In this document: in pieces, positions 34,101 through 36,579 of the stretch
Numbering within the stretch: the stretch's first letter is position 1
How the letters are laid out: each line of letters opens with the position of its first letter
Assembly: GCA_016719535.1 (NCBI GenBank)
Contig: JADJYX010000021.1
Coordinates: 1-36,579 of the forward strand
Source of the DNA: Rubrivivax sp.
GTDB taxonomy: Bacteria; Pseudomonadota; Gammaproteobacteria; Burkholderiales; Burkholderiaceae_C
Direction of reading: 5' to 3'
Length of the DNA: 36,579 nucleotides
Position numbers and translations under genes: made by a program
Notes under the pieces: generated by a model
Told to the model about the DNA's origin: nothing
The model's database searches: none
What the model saw: the letters and a program-made list of their open reading frames with translations, nothing else

Positions 34101-34202
34101 GTCGGCCGAGCGGAAGTCGCCGGCCTCGATGGCAGCCTTGACCTTGTCGAACGAGGCCTTGACGCGCCGAAGGTTGAGGTCTCTGTAGTGCAGCAGGCGC
34201 AT
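31185..34202 (-). CDS. UvrD/Rep-like helicase with RelE-like N-terminus and ankyrin segment
   Basis: 1005 residues. The first 95 (MRLLHYRDLNLRRVKASFDK, LHAGPYYRAKLDYANRLLLQ, LEVIENHAYERSRFL) resemble a RelE/ParE toxin fold as seen in some bacterial UvrD-like proteins. The helicase core has Walker A VVIGSAGSGKTAVTLARL (158-175), YDFVVIDEVQDLTPVQLALV (motif II), FILCGDSHQI (III), LLQANFRNTRAVTALSNRLL (IV), FSVHEAKGLEYPHVLLFRLV (V) and NALYVAMTRAVETLTLVEQD (VI). Near 760-810 comes an ankyrin repeat (GATPLMLAAAAGHAPLVQAL). The C-terminus ends PDGQQRLF. Superfamily 1 helicases unwind DNA. Neighbouring TA and ATPase genes suggest a defence or toxin role. A deleted paralogue appears at 36053. Confidence 0.82.
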   Translation of the reverse strand: MRLLHYRDLNLRRVKASFDKVKAAIEAGDFRSADVKKLHAGPYYRAKLDYANRLLLQFARVDRPEAEGGTETVCLALEVIENHAYERSRFLRGAVVDEARIEREPAADAQAPALSADATPLRWLGAGRTQFELLDKPIVFDDAQDEAWRHPAPLVVIGSAGSGKTAVTLARLREAEGRVLYVTLSAYLAQSARALHAAHGFENPKQEADFLSYRELLETLHVPPGREVTLPAFAAWCERHRQALRGLGEIDAQALFEEFRGVIGAQPAGPLSLADYLALGTRQSLLDAAQRELAHGLFQRYRAWLAEAGLHDSNLVAFEWRTQIAVKQPPVYDFVVIDEVQDLTPVQLALVLALLKHPGQFILCGDSHQIVHPNFFSWAALKSLFWQGLAGDAAQRQPLKLLQANFRNTRAVTALSNRLLKIKHARFGSVDRESNFLVRSTSAVAGEVRLLDAKDRTLAQLDAATRQSARHAVIVLRDEDKTAARQALHTPLVFSVHEAKGLEYPHVLLFRLVSSQRQAYAEVCEGVTETDLQGDALEYRRARDKADKSLELYKFQVNALYVAMTRAVETLTLVEQDTGHPLLALLGLQPGEAQAQPVAKSTQDEWAQEARRLELQGKAEQAQAIRDAYLQHKPVPWVPWSRALIEELAPKALDPKNPSSKPRQVLFDYALWHGQHEWVQQLGEAGFAPARGLMDEREFAGAGTLLPPRYGFDGPWLARQQLVRKTVAAVHQRHLQPYQAKNFKDILRAADVHGPDHATPVGATPLMLAAAAGHAPLVQALLAKGADPARHDEFGHTAWDHAVGRAMREAAFAGSGLPSLFELLAPPALDVQTDGRLVRLERHQGEYWLLMLMLAGLKTQWSQCVTRRLDPYRCLSGFFADQLHDVLQELPSWLWPAARAKRSYVNRVLARAEVHSSYQPARRLWVRVKNGHYFPNPQMLLRAGEGWQPVYERLALDWIDRGCGREIDHRPRPAESIQWVREALVRAPEPEPAVPAEPDGQQRLF

Positions 34203-34220
34203 GCGTGAGGCGATCCGGGT

Positions 34221-34793
34221 TCAGCGGGCGAGGATGAAGGCCCGCAGCCGTGCAAACACAACGTGCCCGGCCATCACGCCCGGCCCCGTTTGACGCCACA
34301 GTTTGCCTCGAGGTCCCCAGTGCCCGACGGCATCGGCACGGCCCCGCACCCGCACCGGATCGTGGAACATGCCGACCAGGCGTCGGACCAGCAAGGTGTG
34401 CAGCTTGCGGTCCAGATCGCCCACGATCAGGACGCGGCCATGCCTGAGCGCATCGAACACCGGTGCGGCCAGGCAGAAGAGGCGCTGCGTGCCTTCGAAC
34501 TGCTCGTGCAGTTCAAACATCGCGCCGCCCCGCTCGGAGCGACGCTCGACGAGCGGACAGAGGAACTCGCCTTCCTGCTGCAGACCCTGTGCATCGCCAC
34601 CGGGCTGGAATGTCAGCTGCCCGCGCAGGCCCTTGCGCGGCACGGCCGAGCGAACGGCCAGGGGCAGCGCCTGCAGCCTGGTCGGCGCCAGGTGCGTCTG
34701 GGCCCGTTGCTTGTCGGCTGGCGCGGCCACCAGGCTCAAGGTCTGCTCGCCCTTGATCGACCGGAAGTTGCGGATGCGGAACTCGAGCCACAC
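34221..34793 (-). pseudogene. AAA15/OLD-like ATPase, internally deleted
   Basis: GTG 34793 gives VWLEFRIRNFRSIKGEQTLS then LVAAPADKQRAQTH and LPLAVRSA, the start of an AAA15-type (RloA/AbiL-like) ATPase, where the next element should be a GxNxxGKS/T P-loop. Instead the frame passes into unmatched residues (VPRKGLRGQLTFQPG...) for about 45 positions, then FELHEQFEGTQRLFCLAAPV and RVLIVGDLDRKLHTLLVRRL, which match the signature and Walker B ends, though Walker B reads GDLD rather than the usual DELD. About 190 residues remain of an expected 350-450. It stops 18 bases before the helicase start. It cannot bind ATP normally. Confidence 0.65.
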
Positions 34794-35309
34794 GATCGGG
34801 TCTGGTTGAATGCGTCGGAGATTTTTGCCCACGATCTTCTTCAGGCACGGGCATTCTTGTCGATTCGCGGAATGCGCAGTTCGCCGACGTCTCCATGCAG
34901 CGGCACGGGCCCCTTGGCCAACCGCCAGGCCCCCAGGTCGATCGCCCGATCCACCCGCCAAGCCAGCCGCTGCCTCGCCACCCAGCCCACCGCGGCCACG
35001 GCCACCGGCATTGCGGGCGAACCATGGCGCCATGCGATCACGAAATGAGTTGGCGACGCTGCCCGGCCGGTGCTGGACACGCAGCGGTTCGACCGCGGCT
35101 CACGCGCCACTGCATCAGTGCGATGTCGTATCGAGGGGCTTGAATCGAAAGGCGTTGACGAGACAACGGCTTGCGATGGGACCCTCGGCTTGGGGCGGTT
35201 CGAGCTACCCGTCTGGCTACCTGGATTGCGTGGGCTGTCATGGGCCTCTGCGGTCCGCAGTGAGTGCAGGCGTTGCCGATCATGGCTGCCACATGACCCG
35301 GCACCTCAC
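34794..35309. other. Gap without a supported gene
   Basis: About 515 bases. A minus-strand stretch (34841-35110) reads DLGAWRLAKGPVPLHGDVGE and similar with partly coding composition, but lacks a recognisable start or family. It may be what is left of an upstream gene of the ATPase operon. Nothing else stands out. Confidence 0.35.
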
Positions 35310-35681
35310 TCATCGGCCAGCACTCTCTGCAATCAGCACCTCGGCGGGAATACCGAGGCTGCGGTGCAGCCGGCGGATCATCGCCAGCGTCAACGGGCGC
35401 TTGCGGCTGAGCACCTCGTACACGCGGTTCGGACGGCCGATGATCGGCTCGAGGTCCTTCACCGTCAGGCCGCTCTGCTCCATCCGGAACTTGATGGCTT
35501 CCACGGGGTCGGGCGCGTCGATCGGGAAGTGCCGGGCCTCGTAGGCCTGCACCAGCGTGGCCAGGATGTCGAGTCGGTCACCCTTGGGCGTGCCTGGCGC
35601 CGGGTCGGACTCCATCAAGGACGAGACGTCCGCAAGAGCCGCCCGGTAGTCGGCTTCGGTGTGGATGGGGCGGATGTTCAC
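35310..35681 (-). CDS. higA: HigA-type antitoxin (HTH)
   Basis: GTG 35681 opens VNIRPIHTEADYRAALADVS, then GDRLDILATLVQAYEARHFP, APDPVEAIKFRMEQSGLT, KDLEPIIGRPNRVYEVLSRK and RPLTLAMIRRLHRSLGIPAE. The N-terminal half neutralises the toxin and the HTH (LTVKDLEPIIGRPNRVYEVL) binds the operator; 123 residues, normal for the COG5499 HigA branch. It lies 11 bases after higB, which is first in the operon, the order typical of higBA. It should repress the promoter at 36002-36031. Confidence 0.9.
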   Translation of the reverse strand: MNIRPIHTEADYRAALADVSSLMESDPAPGTPKGDRLDILATLVQAYEARHFPIDAPDPVEAIKFRMEQSGLTVKDLEPIIGRPNRVYEVLSRKRPLTLAMIRRLHRSLGIPAEVLIAESAGR

Positions 35682-35692
35682 GGTGGCCTCGC

Positions 35693-35995
35693 TCAGCTTG
35701 ATTCGATGGTGTGGGCGTCGATCGCGTCGTACTGCTGGTGCGTGCCGATGAACTTCACGTAGACGATCTGCAACCGGTAGGCCACCGCAACGACGAGGCG
35801 GTCGTCGTTGCCCTTGATGTTGAAGACCACCCGACGATTCTTCAGGATGCTGGCGCTCCGGTACTGGGCCTTGATGCCCGACGGCTGCGTCCACGAGGCC
35901 TTCGAGGCTTCCTCGAACCAGGCCTTCAGGGGCTGCTCGGCGTCGGGGTGCTGCTGCCAGAACGCCCTCAGTGCGGCGACCGCGATAACTCTCAC
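35693..35995 (-). CDS. higB: HigB-type mRNA interferase toxin
   Basis: 100 residues: MRVIAVAALRAFWQQHPDAE, QPLKAWFEEASKASWTQPS, SASILKNRRVVFNIKGNDDR, LVVAVAYRLQIVYVKFIGTH and QQYDAIDAHTIE. This is the PF09907 HigB/RelE-fold pattern, including KNRRVVFNIKGND and YVKFIGTHQQYD. HigB cleaves mRNA on the ribosome. Start is ATG 35995. The gene and its antitoxin are intact, with no indels, unlike most TA pairs at the left end of the window. Confidence 0.92.
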   Translation of the reverse strand: MRVIAVAALRAFWQQHPDAEQPLKAWFEEASKASWTQPSGIKAQYRSASILKNRRVVFNIKGNDDRLVVAVAYRLQIVYVKFIGTHQQYDAIDAHTIESS

Positions 35996-36001
35996 CGGCG
36001 C

Positions 36002-36031
36002 AGTCTAGTCCCAAAACGGGACTTCCGTCAA
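36002..36031 (-). promoter_or_regulatory. higBA promoter with overlapping operator
   Basis: On the minus strand TTGACG (36026-36031) and TAGACT (36002-36007) are spaced by 18 bases, good -35 and -10 boxes. Between them lies a perfect inverted repeat AGTCCC-N5-GGGACT (arms 36007-36012 and 36018-36023), a likely HigA operator placed to block polymerase. The -10 box is seven bases from the higB start, implying a very short leader. Confidence 0.65.
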
Positions 36032-36052
36032 ACCGCCGCGGCGGCATGAAGG

Positions 36053-36135
36053 TCAGACCAGCCGCTGCTGCCCGTCCGACTCTGCTGCCGGCGGCTCTGA
36101 TGGAGGTCCTGGTCCTTGAACTGGAGCAGGCGCAT
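36053..36135 (-). pseudogene. Scar of a second helicase copy: first and last codons fused
   Basis: Read from ATG 36135, the sequence gives MRLLQFKDQDLHQ, matching the start of the helicase at 34202 (MRLLHYRDLNLRR). In a second frame the final stretch gives PPAAESDGQQRLV and stop at 36053, matching the helicase C-terminus (VPAEPDGQQRLF). The 83 bases are not a multiple of three, consistent with a deletion that joined the two ends. Similarity continues for about 20 bases past the stop (an ATGCCGCCG block). The full gene of about 3 kb would have lain next to the HEPN-like gene. Confidence 0.65.
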
Positions 36136-36215
36136 GCGGTGTTCAGGCTCCTTGGCGCATCAAGTGCCGCCGACCTTCACATGAGTTGTCGGGGCGCCAT
36201 GCCGTCTCCTCGGCT

Positions 36216-36579
36216 TCAAACATGACCTTCTGCCCACGCTGCGAAGTCGTCCAGCTCCGCGAGCAGGCGTTGGGCCTCGTCGAGCGCGGTGCTGCGCGCA
36301 CCGTAGTTGACCTCGTCCTTGCGGCCCAGCAGCTTGCGGAAGAACTTCTCCTGCTTGTCCGGCAGGCGGTTGCCCAGGACCTCGCGCAACAGGCGCGGTG
36401 CACCCTGGTGGTCCTGCTGGTTGACGACGGCCCGGGCCTTGGCGGTGATCGCATCGCTGTAGGCAATCGCCGCAGTGAACATCAGCGTGACGGCAGCGTT
36501 GTAGCTCTTGCTCTGCGCCAGCGTGACCAGGCTGCGTGCAGACTCGTGGAACTCGCGAGCCTGCAGCAACCGGGCCGGG
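36216..36579 (-). CDS. HEPN-like domain protein (5' end outside window)
   Basis: The frame is open to the right edge, so the start is probably beyond it; visible residues include FHESARSLVTLAQSKSYNAA, VTLMFTAAIAYSDAITAKAR, LLREVLGNRLPDKQEKFFRK, LLGRKDEVNYGARSTALDEA and LLAELDDFAAWAEGHV at the C-terminus. The helix-rich pattern with NAAVTLMFTAAIAYSDA and KDEVNYGAR is typical of HEPN domains, found in toxins and defence proteins, but the classical RxxxxH RNase motif is not seen here. It lies 80 bases before the helicase scar, as if the two formed one operon. Confidence 0.6.
   Translation of the reverse strand, partial: PARLLQAREFHESARSLVTLAQSKSYNAAVTLMFTAAIAYSDAITAKARAVVNQQDHQGAPRLLREVLGNRLPDKQEKFFRKLLGRKDEVNYGARSTALDEAQRLLAELDDFAAWAEGHV

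Noticed and set aside
31674..34208. An 844-residue plus-strand frame opposite the helicase
   Set aside because: Shadow of the helicase; all helicase motifs are on the minus strand and the plus frame shows no domain.

Overview
The window looks like a chromosomal segment of a high-GC betaproteobacterium. Gene content (MsbA, Tol-Pal, TcdA, GlgX), roughly 70% GC by eye and the IS families point to Burkholderiales, most like the Rubrivivax/Leptothrix/Ideonella/Methylibium group. That placement is an inference from protein character, not from a database search.

Region 1 (1 to about 18.7 kb) is a decayed mobile island that ends at two tRNA-Lys genes. It begins with the frameshifted istA/istB end of an IS21-family element, followed by a TacA/TacT-like toxin-antitoxin pair whose toxin is broken. 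An unrecognised gene (2812-3508 plus 6401-7059) is split by a complete IS21-family element (3509-6400) with terminal repeats and a 5-bp target duplication. Then come a FitAB/VapBC-like pair and a second VapBC pair, both damaged. An IS66-family element follows (9754-12264: tnpA frameshifted, tnpB, intact tnpC). After it are an intact VapBC pair, the C-terminus of a cytochrome P450 joined to the N-terminal part of an integrase, and a ParM/PRTRC-D-like actin ATPase with a small overlapping partner gene. The island closes with an excisionase-like HTH gene overlapping an intact tyrosine integrase and a small membrane protein. The integrase about 720 bases from a tRNA-Lys gene, and a partition-type ATPase on the chromosome, suggest an integrative element that has lost much of its content.

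Region 2 (18.7 to about 30.5 kb) is intact housekeeping sequence. It holds tRNA-Lys(CTT) and tRNA-Lys(TTT), tcdA (tRNA t6A dehydratase) overlapping a YeeE/YedE sulfur transporter, and the envelope genes tolB-pal-cpoB. Divergent from these run msbA (lipid A flippase), a carboxymuconolactone-decarboxylase-like protein, glgX (glycogen debranching) and a MATE exporter; a convergent SGNH hydrolase follows.

Region 3 (30.7 kb to the end) is a second accessory block. It carries a solitary VapC, a 1005-residue UvrD/Rep-type helicase with a RelE-like N-terminus and an ankyrin segment, an AAA15-type ATPase that lost its P-loop, an intact HigBA module with a clear promoter/operator, an 83-bp scar that appears to be the fused first and last codons of a second copy of the helicase, and a HEPN-like gene running off the right edge. 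This looks like a toxin-antitoxin or defence island undergoing gene loss.
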